Assembly: GCA_021654635.1 (NCBI GenBank) | Contig: AP025179.1 | Location: 3,162,001 to 3,226,000 of the forward strand | Direction: 5' to 3' | Source: Mycobacterium kiyosense | Lineage (GTDB): Bacteria > Actinomycetota > Actinomycetes > Mycobacteriales > Mycobacteriaceae | Length of the DNA: 64,000 bases | Part shown: piece after piece, positions 19,631 to 29,055 of the stretch | Layout of the letters: the number at the start of each line of letters is the position of its first letter | Position numbering within the stretch: the first letter of the stretch is position 1 | Made by a program: the position numbers and the translations under genes | Notes under the pieces: model-generated | Seen by the model: only the letters and a program-made list of their open reading frames with translations | The model's database searches: none | What the model was told of the DNA's origin: nothing

Positions 19631-22600
19631 CTCGAGCCACCCTGGACGGCAACGAGGCCGCCGTCTCAGTCGCCTACCGACTCAACGAGATCTGCTGCAT
19701 CTACCCCATCACACCGTCGTCGCCGATGGCCGAGTTGGCCGACGAATGGTCCAGTGCGGCAAGGCCGAACGTGTGGGGTACCGTCCCCGCAGTCGTCGAG
19801 ATGCAAAGCGAGGGCGGTGCGGCCGGCGCCCTGCATGGCGCGTTGCAGAGCGGGGCGTTGACCACGACCTTCACCTCGTCGCAGGGCCTGCTGCTGATGC
19901 TGCCGAACATGTACAAGATCGCCGGCGAACTCACTTCGGCGGTCATCCACGTTGCAGCGAGATCGGTTGCTGCACAAGGGTTGTCGATCTTCGGTGATCA
20001 CTCCGACGTGATGGCGGTGCGGCAGACCGGATTCGCGCTGCTGGCCGCCGCCTCGGTGCAGGAGGCGCACGATCTGGCGCTGGTCGCGCAGGCGGCCACG
20101 CTGACCACCCGGGTACCGTTCGTGCATTTCTTCGACGGATTCCGGACTTCGCACGAACTCAACACGATCGAGACGCTGTCCGATGACGACCTGCGCGACC
20201 TGGTGCCTCAGGAGTTGGTCTGGGCGCATCGCGGACGTGCGCTGTCCCCCGAGCACCCGTTCATCCGCGGCACCGCGCAGAACCCCGACGTCTACTTCCA
20301 GGCGCGGGAAACGGTGAACCCGTTCTACGCCCGCGTTCCGGAGGTGCTCGAGGAGCTGATGACCCGGCTGGGCGAACGCACCGGCAGAAGCATGCACATC
20401 GTCGAGTATCACGGGGATCCGCAGGCGCAGCGGGTGCTGGTGTTGATGGGTTCGGGCGCCCAGACCGCGGTGCAGACCGTTGCGGCTCTGGCCGCGCGTG
20501 GCGAGCGGGTCGGGGTGCTGCAGATCCGGCTGTACCGCCCCTTTCCCACCGAGGCCTTTCTCGGCGCACTGCCCGCCACCGTGCGCACGATCGGCGTGCT
20601 GGACCGCACCAAGGAACCCGGATCCGTCGGCGAGCCGCTGTATCTGGACGTGGTGGCGGCGCTGGCCGGCGCCCACGCCGACGGGCAACGGACCGTCATG
20701 CCCCGCGTCACGGGCGGACGCTACGGACTGTCCTCCAAGGAGTTCACCCCCGCGATGGTTGCCGGCGTGTTCGCCGAACTGGCTCGCCCGCAACCGCGGC
20801 GGCGATTCACCGTCGGCATCGACGACGACGTCTCCGGCACCAGCGTGGCCTACGACCCATCCTTCGACGTCGAATCGCCCGACACGGTCCGGGCGATCTT
20901 CTTCGGGCTGGGTTCGGATGGCACGGTCAGCGCCAACAAGAACACCATCAAGATCCTCGGCTCGGAAGCCGGCCTGCACGCGCAGGGTTACTTCGTCTAC
21001 GACTCCAAGAAATCGGGTTCGCAGACCGAGTCGCATCTGCGCTTCGGGCCTAACCCCATCCGGGCTCCGTATTTGGTGTCGGGCGCTAATTTCGTTGGCT
21101 GCCATCAGTTTCGCTTCCTGGACAAGGTCGACGTGCTGGGTCGGGCGGCGCCGGGTGCGGTGTTGCTGCTGAACTGCCGGCACCCGGTGGACAAGGTCTG
21201 GGACGCGCTGCCCCGGCCGGTTCAGGAACAGATCCTGGACAAGCGGATCACCCTGTACACCGTGGACGCCGGCCGGATCGCCCGTGAGGCCGGACTCGCC
21301 GGGCGAATCAACATCGTCCTGCAGACCTGCTTCTTCGCGATATCGAAGGTGCTGCCGCGCGAGCAGGCGATCGCCCGGATCAAGAACTCGGTGCAGAAGA
21401 TGTATGCCAGCCGAGGCGGCGACGTGCTGCAGAAGGAAATGGCGGCGGTGGACCGCGCCCTGGACGGGTTGTACCGGGTGGAGGTGCCTGCCCTGGTCAC
21501 CTCGACCCGGATGCCGCCGCCGACGGTGCCCGACGGCGCCCCGGAGTTCGTCCGCACCGTCACCGCGGAGATGATGGCCGGACGCGGAAACGCCCTGCCG
21601 GTCAGCGCACTTCCGGTGGACGGCAGCTATCCCAGTGGCACCACCGCATACGAGAAGCGCAACATCTCCGAGTTGGTGGCGGTGTGGGATGCGGGCAGTT
21701 GCATCCAGTGCGGCAACTGCGGTTTCGTCTGCCCGCACAGCGTGATTCGGTCGAAGTTCTACGACCAGGCCCTGCTCGCCGGCGCACCGGAGAATTTCGA
21801 CTCCGCCCCGCTCAACGCGGTCGGACTGCCCGACACCAGGTACTCGCTGCAGGTGTACGTCGAGGACTGCACCGGCTGCGGCCTGTGCGTCGAGGCATGC
21901 CCGGTGGTCATACCGGGCAGCACGGGCACCAAAGCCATCAATCTCGGCCCCAGGGAGCCGCGGGTCGACGGCGCCCGGAACAATATCGAGTTCTTCGAGA
22001 CGCTGCCGAACAACGACCGATCCCGGGTGGACTTCGGCACCGTGCGCGGAACCCAGTTCCTGCAGCCACTTTTCGAGTTCTCCGGCGCCTGCGCGGGCTG
22101 CGGTGAGACCCCGTACCTCAAGCTGCTCTCGCAGCTCTTCGGCGACCGGCTGATGGTCGCCAACGCGACCGGCTGTTCGTCCATCTACGGGGGCAACCTG
22201 CCCACCACGCCGTGGACGGCCGACGCCGAGGGGCGTGGCCCGGCGTGGTCCAACTCGCTGTTCGAGGACAACGCCGAGTTCGGCCTCGGCTTCCGGTTGG
22301 CCGACGACGCCCACGTGCAGCTGGCCCGGCGGCGGTTGAGCGGGCTGCGCGACGTCCTGGGTGCCGAACTGGTCGACGCCATCCTGACGGCGCCGCAGCT
22401 GCGGGAGTCCGAACTGCGCGCACAGCGCGCGCGGGTGGCCGAACTGCGGCGCCGCCTCGACGATCTCGAACCCGCCGGCGACGACGTGGGTGATCTGCGC
22501 AGCGTGCTGGACCACCTGGTGCGGCGCAGCGTGTGGATCGTCGGCGGCGACGGCTGGGCCTACGACATCGGGTTCGGCGGGCTCGACCACGTGCTGGCCA

Positions 22601-23205
22601 GCGGGCGCAACGTCAACGTGCTGGTGCTCGACACCGAGGTCTACTCCAACACCGGCGGCCAGATGTCGAAAGCGACCCCGCTGGGTGCGGTGGCCAAGTT
22701 CGCCGCCGGGGGCAAGACCGTCCCGTTGAAAGACCTTGCGCTGCAGGCGATCGCCTACGGCAACGTCTACGTCGCCAAGGTCGCCATGGGCGCCGACCCG
22801 CAACAGACGCTACAGGCGTTCCGCGAGGCGGAGGCCTACGACGGCCCCTCCCTGATCATCGCCTACAGCCAGTGCATCGCCCACGGCATCGAGATGCGGC
22901 ACGGGATGGATCAGCAGTACCGTGCCGTGGCGAGCGGGCACTGGCCGCTGATCCGCTACGACCCGATGCTGCGGGCGGCCGGAGAGAACCCGTTCCTGCT
23001 CGACTCGCATCAGCCGCGTATTCCCCTGGCCGACTACCGCAACGGGGAACTGCGTTTCCGTGCGCTGGCCAACGCCAACCCGGCCGAGTACGACCGGCTC
23101 CTCGGACTGGCCGAACAAGCCAACGCCCAACGCTGGAATGTCTACCAGGAGATGGCTTCTCGCGGTCCCGAACACTTCCGTGCCGACGCCCGCAAGGAAC
23201 ACTGA
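19627..23205 (+). CDS. nifJ: Pyruvate:ferredoxin (flavodoxin) oxidoreductase, homodimeric NifJ type
   Basis: A 1192-residue single-chain enzyme of normal family length. It oxidatively decarboxylates pyruvate with CoA to acetyl-CoA, reducing ferredoxin, or runs in reverse. The N-terminal domain has YPITPSSPMAELAD. A central two-cluster ferredoxin domain has CIQCGNCGFVCPHSVIR near residue 692 and CTGCGLCVEACPVVIPG near 747. The C-terminal thiamine-diphosphate domain has CAGCGETPY, GDGWAYDIGFGGLDHVL near 973 and DTEVYSNTGGQMSKATP. The enzyme is oxygen-sensitive in many organisms, so its presence with Fe-S and flavin partners suggests hypoxic metabolism. The gene overlaps both neighbours by ATGA/TGATG junctions, so it is translationally coupled. 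Confidence 0.95.
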   Translation: MTRATLDGNEAAVSVAYRLNEICCIYPITPSSPMAELADEWSSAARPNVWGTVPAVVEMQSEGGAAGALHGALQSGALTTTFTSSQGLLLMLPNMYKIAGELTSAVIHVAARSVAAQGLSIFGDHSDVMAVRQTGFALLAAASVQEAHDLALVAQAATLTTRVPFVHFFDGFRTSHELNTIETLSDDDLRDLVPQELVWAHRGRALSPEHPFIRGTAQNPDVYFQARETVNPFYARVPEVLEELMTRLGERTGRSMHIVEYHGDPQAQRVLVLMGSGAQTAVQTVAALAARGERVGVLQIRLYRPFPTEAFLGALPATVRTIGVLDRTKEPGSVGEPLYLDVVAALAGAHADGQRTVMPRVTGGRYGLSSKEFTPAMVAGVFAELARPQPRRRFTVGIDDDVSGTSVAYDPSFDVESPDTVRAIFFGLGSDGTVSANKNTIKILGSEAGLHAQGYFVYDSKKSGSQTESHLRFGPNPIRAPYLVSGANFVGCHQFRFLDKVDVLGRAAPGAVLLLNCRHPVDKVWDALPRPVQEQILDKRITLYTVDAGRIAREAGLAGRINIVLQTCFFAISKVLPREQAIARIKNSVQKMYASRGGDVLQKEMAAVDRALDGLYRVEVPALVTSTRMPPPTVPDGAPEFVRTVTAEMMAGRGNALPVSALPVDGSYPSGTTAYEKRNISELVAVWDAGSCIQCGNCGFVCPHSVIRSKFYDQALLAGAPENFDSAPLNAVGLPDTRYSLQVYVEDCTGCGLCVEACPVVIPGSTGTKAINLGPREPRVDGARNNIEFFETLPNNDRSRVDFGTVRGTQFLQPLFEFSGACAGCGETPYLKLLSQLFGDRLMVANATGCSSIYGGNLPTTPWTADAEGRGPAWSNSLFEDNAEFGLGFRLADDAHVQLARRRLSGLRDVLGAELVDAILTAPQLRESELRAQRARVAELRRRLDDLEPAGDDVGDLRSVLDHLVRRSVWIVGGDGWAYDIGFGGLDHVLASGRNVNVLVLDTEVYSNTGGQMSKATPLGAVAKFAAGGKTVPLKDLALQAIAYGNVYVAKVAMGADPQQTLQAFREAEAYDGPSLIIAYSQCIAHGIEMRHGMDQQYRAVASGHWPLIRYDPMLRAAGENPFLLDSHQPRIPLADYRNGELRFRALANANPAEYDRLLGLAEQANAQRWNVYQEMASRGPEHFRADARKEH

Positions 23206-24221
23206 TGGACCTGTCGACTCGCTATCTGGGGCTCGCACTGCCCAACCCCCTGGTCGCGGCCGCGTCCCCGTTGTCCCGGACCGTCGAAGGCGTCCGGCGA
23301 CTTGCGGATGCCGGGGTCGGTGCGGTCGTGCTCTATTCGCTGTTCGAAGAGCAACTGCGCCGCGAGGCCGAACGCAATGCACGTCTGGCCGAGGCGGGCA
23401 CCGAGAGCTTCGCCGAGTCCTTGTCGTATTTCCCGCAGGTCGCCGATGAGGACCACGGCCCGCGCCGCTACTTGAGCATGCTCGAACGGGCGGCCGGTGC
23501 CGTCTCGGTGCCCGTGATCGGTAGCCTCAACGGCAGCACGCCCGGCGGATGGACCTACTACGCACGGTCCATGCAGGAATGCGGTGCTGCCGCAATCGAA
23601 TTGAACGTCTACTACCTGCCCGGGGATCCGCTGATCAGCGGCCGTGACGTCGAACAGCGTCACCTCGACATCCTGGCGCGGGTCAAAGACGCGGTGACCG
23701 TACCCGTCGCGGTGAAACTCAGTCCCTACTTCAGCGCGACCGGTGAGATGGCGCGGCGTCTCGACGAAGCCGGCGCGGACGGGCTCGTCCTGTTCAATCG
23801 GTTCCTACAGGCCGACATCGACCCCGAGACCCTCACCGTGCAGCGTGGCGTGTCACTGTCCACGGCCGCGGAAATGCGATTGCCGTTGACGTGGATCACG
23901 TTGCTGCGCGGCCGAATCCGGGCTTCGCTGGCCGCGACGACCGGCGTTGAGAGTGCCACGGAACTGATCAAGTACCTGCTGGCCGGCGCGGATGTGGTGA
24001 TGAGCGCGTCGGCGCTGCTGCGCCACGGCCCCGAGTACGCCGCCGTGCTCCTCGAGGGCCTACGAGACTGGATGCGGCGCAAGGAATTCAACACAGTCGA
24101 GGAACTGCGCGGGATGCTCGCCGCCACGCCTGCCCCCAACGGTGCGGACGAGACCACCCGCGAGCGCTGGGACTACGTCAGCGCACTGCGCCAGGCCGAC
24201 GACTCCGGTTACGCCCCCTGA
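23205..24221 (+). CDS. Dihydroorotate dehydrogenase-like flavoprotein
   Basis: A 338-residue TIM-barrel protein beginning MDLSTRYLGLALPNPLVAAA, with the class-I dihydroorotate dehydrogenase layout (PVIGSLNGSTPGGW, AAIELNVYYLPGDP, VPVAVKLSPYFS, KYLLAGADVVMSASALLRHG). This subgroup differs from true PyrD in its active-site loop and is repeatedly found beside nifJ in bacteria. Its substrate is not known. It shares one base with the PFOR stop and overlaps the following SDR, which strongly supports one operon. An accessory redox or pyrimidine-like substrate role linked to ferredoxin is inference. Confidence 0.85.
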   Translation: MDLSTRYLGLALPNPLVAAASPLSRTVEGVRRLADAGVGAVVLYSLFEEQLRREAERNARLAEAGTESFAESLSYFPQVADEDHGPRRYLSMLERAAGAVSVPVIGSLNGSTPGGWTYYARSMQECGAAAIELNVYYLPGDPLISGRDVEQRHLDILARVKDAVTVPVAVKLSPYFSATGEMARRLDEAGADGLVLFNRFLQADIDPETLTVQRGVSLSTAAEMRLPLTWITLLRGRIRASLAATTGVESATELIKYLLAGADVVMSASALLRHGPEYAAVLLEGLRDWMRRKEFNTVEELRGMLAATPAPNGADETTRERWDYVSALRQADDSGYAP

Positions 24222-25057
24222 TGGATTCCCTCGGCATGCTGCTCCCCGATTTGGTGTGCGTGGTCACCGGCGGAGGCGACGGTATCGGTGCGGCAACGTC
24301 GCGGCTGTTCGCGCAGCACGGTGCTCGAGTGGTGATCGCCGACATCGACGCCGAGCGCGCCCAGCGGACGGCCGAGGAGATCGAATCGGGAGGCGGAACG
24401 GCACTGCCCGTCGTCACCGATGTCCGGGAGGACGCACAGGTCGCCGCGCTGGCGGCCGCCGTACTGGACCGCTTCGGCCGGGTGGACGTGCTGGTGAACA
24501 ACGTGGGTCACTGGGTGCGTCATCCCGGCCCGTTCGCCGGCACCGACCCGCGGTGTTGGGATGAGTTGTACCGGGTGAACCTGCAGCACGTCTTCCTGGT
24601 CACCCGCGCCTTCCTGCCGGCGATGATCGAGCAGCAATCAGGCGCGATCGTCAACGTCTCGTCGGTGGAAGGGTTGCGCGGCTACCCCGAGGATCCGGTC
24701 TACGCCGCCTTCAAGGCCGCCGTCGTCCATTTCACCCGCAGCCTGGCGGTCCAGGTAGGCCGGGACGGCGTGCGGGTCAACGCAATCGGTCCCGATGTCA
24801 CCGAGTCGCTGCAGGTGCCCTACTCGCAGTGGCTGTCCGCCGAGGAGCAGACGCAGTGGCCGAAGTGGGTGCCGCTGGGGCGGATGGGCGTGCCGGAGGA
24901 TCAGGCGCGAGTCATCCTGTTTCTGGCGTCGGACCTGTCGGCGTTCGTCACCGGCCACACGATTCCGACCGACGGCGGCACCGGCGCCGCGGGCGGCTGG
25001 TTCCGCTCGTCGCGCCGGGCGGGCCGGGACTGGACGAACCGGCCCTTCGACGCCTGA
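24221..25057 (+). CDS. Short-chain dehydrogenase/reductase
   Basis: A 278-residue classical SDR. The cofactor motif is VTGGGDGIGAA near residue 17, with NNVGHW, catalytic serine in NVSSVEG and YAAFK as the Tyr-x-x-x-Lys pair. The C-terminal [12 protein letters not shown] matches the usual end of the fold, followed by an unusual basic tail (RSSRRAGRDW). The aspartate in VIADIDAER suggests NAD(H) preference. It is the last gene of the ppsA-otsB1-PFOR run, overlapping the upstream flavoprotein gene and converging on the DUF4185 gene. The substrate is unknown. Confidence 0.88.
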   Translation: MDSLGMLLPDLVCVVTGGGDGIGAATSRLFAQHGARVVIADIDAERAQRTAEEIESGGGTALPVVTDVREDAQVAALAAAVLDRFGRVDVLVNNVGHWVRHPGPFAGTDPRCWDELYRVNLQHVFLVTRAFLPAMIEQQSGAIVNVSSVEGLRGYPEDPVYAAFKAAVVHFTRSLAVQVGRDGVRVNAIGPDVTESLQVPYSQWLSAEEQTQWPKWVPLGRMGVPEDQARVILFLASDLSAFVTGHTIPTDGGTGAAGGWFRSSRRAGRDWTNRPFDA

Positions 25058-25076
25058 CGGCGCCGTTTTGCGCTAC

Positions 25077-26569
25077 TCAGCCCAGCGTGGTGTGCATCAA
25101 CATGACGTCGTATGCCGACCACAGCGACAGGTTGAAATACACGTCCTTGCCCGTGGTCCAGGGATGCATCATCGGCGCGTAGATGCCGCCGGGCATCTGG
25201 AAGCTCGAGACCAGCAGATGCTCCGGGCTGTAGGGCCCTTGCGGCGTCGGTGCGGTCCGGGCCACCACGTCGTTGGCGCCGTTGGTGTACATCACCAGGT
25301 ACTGCTTGAGATAGGTGTTGTACTGAGCCGACATCTCGGCCACCGGACCCGGGATGACCGGGGTGGCCGCCGACGGCTTGTTCGGCACCCAGGAGTTCGA
25401 ATCTCCGTTCCAGTACTCGTATTTGGTCAGGTCCGGGATGAAGCGCGGCTGTACCCGCGACAGGTGTGCCGCGCCACCGCGACCGTTCGGGGTCCCGAAC
25501 GAGTAGAGGTAGCCGTCGTTGCCCTTGACGTACGCGCCCATCTGGAAGTTCTCATTGCCCTCCACGTACGGGACCCGCGCGGCGTCAGGCCCGTTGGCGC
25601 GAATGGTGCCCGGATACACCGACCAGGTCTGGCCGTTGTCGGTGGACATCGCGACCCCGGAGTAGTTCGTCCACCATTCCCCGTCGCGGCCCCAGTCCTT
25701 GATCGACATGAAGTTGATGTACTGGGTTTTCCCGACGGAGATGGCGGCGGTCGGGATGATTCCGGTCTCTTCCTTCGCGTACTTGATGCTGTTGATGACC
25801 TGCCGGGAGAAGCCCGGCTGCTGGGTCGGCGATCCTGCATACCGGTTGGACGGGTCGCCTTCGGCCACATGCATCCCATGGGACAGGTCGTGGTCGTTGC
25901 TGCGGAACAGCACGTTGTACCGCCACTGGTCACCATGGACAGCGCAGTAGCCGAACGTGTCGCCGAAGGCCATCAGGACTTGATGGTTGGCGGGATCGCC
26001 GTTGTCCCAAAGGATCCCAAGGTCAGTCCCGGAGATGCCGAAGCGCTGCAGGGTCTTGTTCGGGCCGTCGGGGCCGGTCACCCATTCGACCAGCGAGGTG
26101 TTGGAACCGCCGAGCGCCCCCATCGCATCCGGCGCCCCCGGTGGGGCGGCGGCCGGTTCCGGGGCCGGGTTCGGCGGGGTACGGCGGCCTCCGGCGCCAT
26201 TTGCGCGGCCTGGGGCTGCTGGCCCGCGGCCGGCGGCGTGGGGGCCGGTGGCCCGGGGTTGGCACCGGGCACGCGTGCCTGCTGTTGGATCGGCGCGGAG
26301 TACCGCTGACCCGGCTGCAGCATCCGCTGCAACGGCCCGACCCTGGGCAGCGGCGCACGATCGTTCGCGCCGCGGGGCCGCTTGTTCAGCGGGCCGAGTA
26401 CCTTGCCACCGGGGTTGGTGACCACCGCATTGGCCGGAGGCGGAACGTTGGCTTCGGGCGCACTGCACGGCAATGCGTTCGCGGCCGGCGCAAGGCCGAT
26501 GGGCAGGATGAGCCCAACAGCGGCCGCCGCCGCCAGCGATACCGAGACGAAGCGAGGAATCGCCGACAT
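25077..26569 (-). CDS. Secreted DUF4185 protein, candidate endo-D-arabinanase (GH183), frameshifted
   Basis: The N-terminal frame (26569 to about 26180) has a signal peptide, MSAIPRFVSVSLAAAAAVGL followed by a hydrophobic core and ANALPC, then a Pro/Gln-rich linker. The C-terminal frame (about 26180-25077) holds DUF4185: FGISGTDLGILWDNGD, MAFGDTFGYC, WWTNYSGVAMSTDNG, GGIYAPMMHPW. A missing base in the four-base run at 26176-26179 accounts for the shift. AGAGGTGTGAC precedes the ATG. DUF4185 was recently identified as an endo-D-arabinanase family (GH183), including mycobacterial members, so remodelling of arabinogalactan or lipoarabinomannan is likely. The cysteine at the end of the signal peptide could instead be a lipobox-like feature. 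Confidence 0.83.
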
Positions 26570-26846
26570 GTCACACCTCTCCGGGGACCGGACGCCGATT
26601 GACGTCCGCATTGGGTTGATGTGACGATAGTGAGCAATGAGACGCTTGTGACCGTTGAGCAGTCAAAAGGTACGCGTCTGTGACCGTGTCGCAATCCACC
26701 ATTCGGCGCGATACGGACCGGCCGGTCGCGATACTTCACGACCCGTTCCCGCGGCGCTGAGAGCCATCTCATGCTTAGCCTGCCCCCGCGCTGGATATAT
26801 ACGCTTGGGCACGGTTCGGTTCGGGCACGGACGACGAGGAGGCACG

Positions 26847-29015
26847 GTGGTCACCAACGGCAGTTCGCAGGGCACCACCGGCGACGGGGAACGCCCCGAG
26901 GTCTGGCCGGGCAAGGCTTATCCGCTGGGCGCCAGCTACGACGGCTCCGGGACCAACTTCGCGGTGTTCAGCGAAGTCGCCGAGCGGGTCGAGTTGTGCC
27001 TGTTCGACGACAGCGGAGCCGAGACCCGGATCGTCCTGCCGGAGGTCGACGGTTTCGTCTGGCACGGCTTCCTGCCCAGCATCCAACCCGGCCAGCGCTA
27101 CGGCTATCGGGTGCACGGCCCCTACGATCCCGCCGCCGGCCAGCGCTGCAACCCGAATAAGCTGCTGCTGGACCCGTATTCGAAGGCCATCGACGGCGCT
27201 TTCCAGTGGGGTCAGCCGCTGTTCAGCTACAACTTCGGCGACCCCGACAGCCGCAACGACGAGGATTCGGCCGCCGACATGCCCAAGTCGGTGGTGATCA
27301 ATCCGTACTTCGACTGGGGCGTGGACCGCCCGCCGGGCCACGAATACGCCGACAGCATCATCTACGAAGCCCATGTCAAAGGTCTGACCCAAACCCACCC
27401 CGCCATCCCGGAACGCAGCCGCGGCACCTATTCCGCGATCGCCCACCCGGCGATCGTCGAGCACCTGACCAACCTCGGCATCACCGCCATCGAGTTGATG
27501 CCGGTGCACCACTTCGCCAACGACTCCACGCTCATCGACAAGGGACTCTCGAACTACTGGGGCTACAACACAATCGGGTTCTTCGCCCCCGACTCCAAGT
27601 ACGCCCTGGCCGAGACGCCCGGCAGCCAGGTCCAGGAATTCAAGGCCATGGTGCGCACGCTGCACGAGGCCGGCATCGAGGTGATCCTGGACGTGGTCTA
27701 CAACCACACCGCCGAAGGCAATCACATGGGTCCCACGTTGTCGATGCGCGGCATCGACAACGCCGCCTACTACCGCCTGGTCGACGACGACAAGCGCTAC
27801 TACATGGACTACACCGGAACCGGTAACAGCCTCAACGTCGGCCATCCGCACACCCTGCAATTGATCATGGACTCGCTGCGGTACTGGGTGACCGAGATGC
27901 ACGTCGACGGCTTCCGCTTCGACCTGGCTTCCACCCTGGCGCGCGAGTTCTACGACGTGGACCGGCTGTCGGCGTTTTTCGAACTGGTGCAGCAGGATCC
28001 GATTGTCAGCCAGGTCAAGCTGATCGCCGAGCCGTGGGACGTCGGGCCGGGTGGATACCAGGTGGGCAACTTCCCCCCGCAGTGGACGGAGTGGAACGGC
28101 AAGTACCGCGACACCATCCGCGACTTCTGGCGCGGCGAGGACGCCATCTTGTCCGAGTTCGCCTCGCGCATCACCGGTTCCGCCGACCTCTACGAGCACA
28201 CCGCGCGCCGCCCGGTGGCCTCGATCAACTTCGTCACCGCGCACGACGGCTTCACGTTGCGGGACCTGGTGTCCTACAACGAGAAACACAACGAAGCGAA
28301 CAAGGAAGACAACAACGACGGCGAGTCGCACAACCGGTCCTGGAACTGTGGTGTCGAAGGCCCCACCGACGACCCGGAAATCAACGCGCTGCGCGCTCGG
28401 CAACAGCGCAATTTCCTGGCGACAACCATTCTGTCGCAAGGTGTTCCGATGATCTGCCACGGCGACGAACTGGGCCGCACCCAGCACGGCAACAACAACG
28501 GCTTCTGTCAGGATTCCGAGCTGACCTGGATCGACTGGGACAACGCCGATACCGACCTCGTCGAGTTCTCCCGCACCGTGGCGGCGATCCGGGCCGATCA
28601 TCCGGTTTTCCGCAGGCGCCGCTTCTTCACCGGCGCACCGGTCCGCCACCGCGGCTCCGAAGGCATACCGGATATTTCGTGGTTCCGCCCGGACGGTTCG
28701 GAGATGAGCGACGAAGACTGGGACTCGGGCTTCGGCAAGTCGGTAGCGGTATACCTGAACGGCCTGGGCATCCCAGGCACCGATTCGCGCGGGCAGCGCA
28801 TCACCGACGACTCATTCCTGCTGTGCTTCAATGCCCATCACGAGCCGATCGAGTTCATCCTTCCCAGTGACGAATTCGGGCCGGGCTGGCTGCCCGTGCT
28901 CGACACCACGGCAGCAACCGGCCGGCCCGCCGACCCGGAGACGCTGTCGCCGCAGGGCAAGATCCTGGTCGAAGGCCGCGCGGTGGTGCTGCTGCAGCAG
29001 ACCCACGCCGACTGA
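26847..29015 (+). CDS. glgX: Glycogen debranching enzyme GlgX (isoamylase type)
   Basis: A 722-residue protein matching GlgX length. The N-terminal CBM48 domain (YPLGASYDGSGTNFAVFS) is followed by a GH13 barrel with GFRFDLASTLAREF (nucleophile Asp), LIAEPWDVGPGGYQVG (acid/base Glu) and FVTAHDGFTLRDLVSYNEKHN (transition-state Asp). It hydrolyses alpha-1,6 branches of glycogen or related alpha-glucans. The start is GTG at 26847, set by a perfect AGGAGG five bases upstream, even though the frame is open from 26655. It sits beside otsB1 and PEP synthase on the same strand, in keeping with a glucan/trehalose storage theme. The upstream gap (26570-26846) is a divergent promoter region with GATATATAC about 40 bases before the start. 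Confidence 0.95.
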   Translation: MVTNGSSQGTTGDGERPEVWPGKAYPLGASYDGSGTNFAVFSEVAERVELCLFDDSGAETRIVLPEVDGFVWHGFLPSIQPGQRYGYRVHGPYDPAAGQRCNPNKLLLDPYSKAIDGAFQWGQPLFSYNFGDPDSRNDEDSAADMPKSVVINPYFDWGVDRPPGHEYADSIIYEAHVKGLTQTHPAIPERSRGTYSAIAHPAIVEHLTNLGITAIELMPVHHFANDSTLIDKGLSNYWGYNTIGFFAPDSKYALAETPGSQVQEFKAMVRTLHEAGIEVILDVVYNHTAEGNHMGPTLSMRGIDNAAYYRLVDDDKRYYMDYTGTGNSLNVGHPHTLQLIMDSLRYWVTEMHVDGFRFDLASTLAREFYDVDRLSAFFELVQQDPIVSQVKLIAEPWDVGPGGYQVGNFPPQWTEWNGKYRDTIRDFWRGEDAILSEFASRITGSADLYEHTARRPVASINFVTAHDGFTLRDLVSYNEKHNEANKEDNNDGESHNRSWNCGVEGPTDDPEINALRARQQRNFLATTILSQGVPMICHGDELGRTQHGNNNGFCQDSELTWIDWDNADTDLVEFSRTVAAIRADHPVFRRRRFFTGAPVRHRGSEGIPDISWFRPDGSEMSDEDWDSGFGKSVAVYLNGLGIPGTDSRGQRITDDSFLLCFNAHHEPIEFILPSDEFGPGWLPVLDTTAATGRPADPETLSPQGKILVEGRAVVLLQQTHAD

Positions 29016-29055
29016 GGCCGTGGTTGAGTCCGGTCAGGCCGGGTACCACTCGAAG

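Noticed and set aside
19666..22803. Reverse-strand open frame of over 1000 codons under the PFOR gene
   Set aside because: Antisense shadow of a conserved gene, with no recognisable domain.
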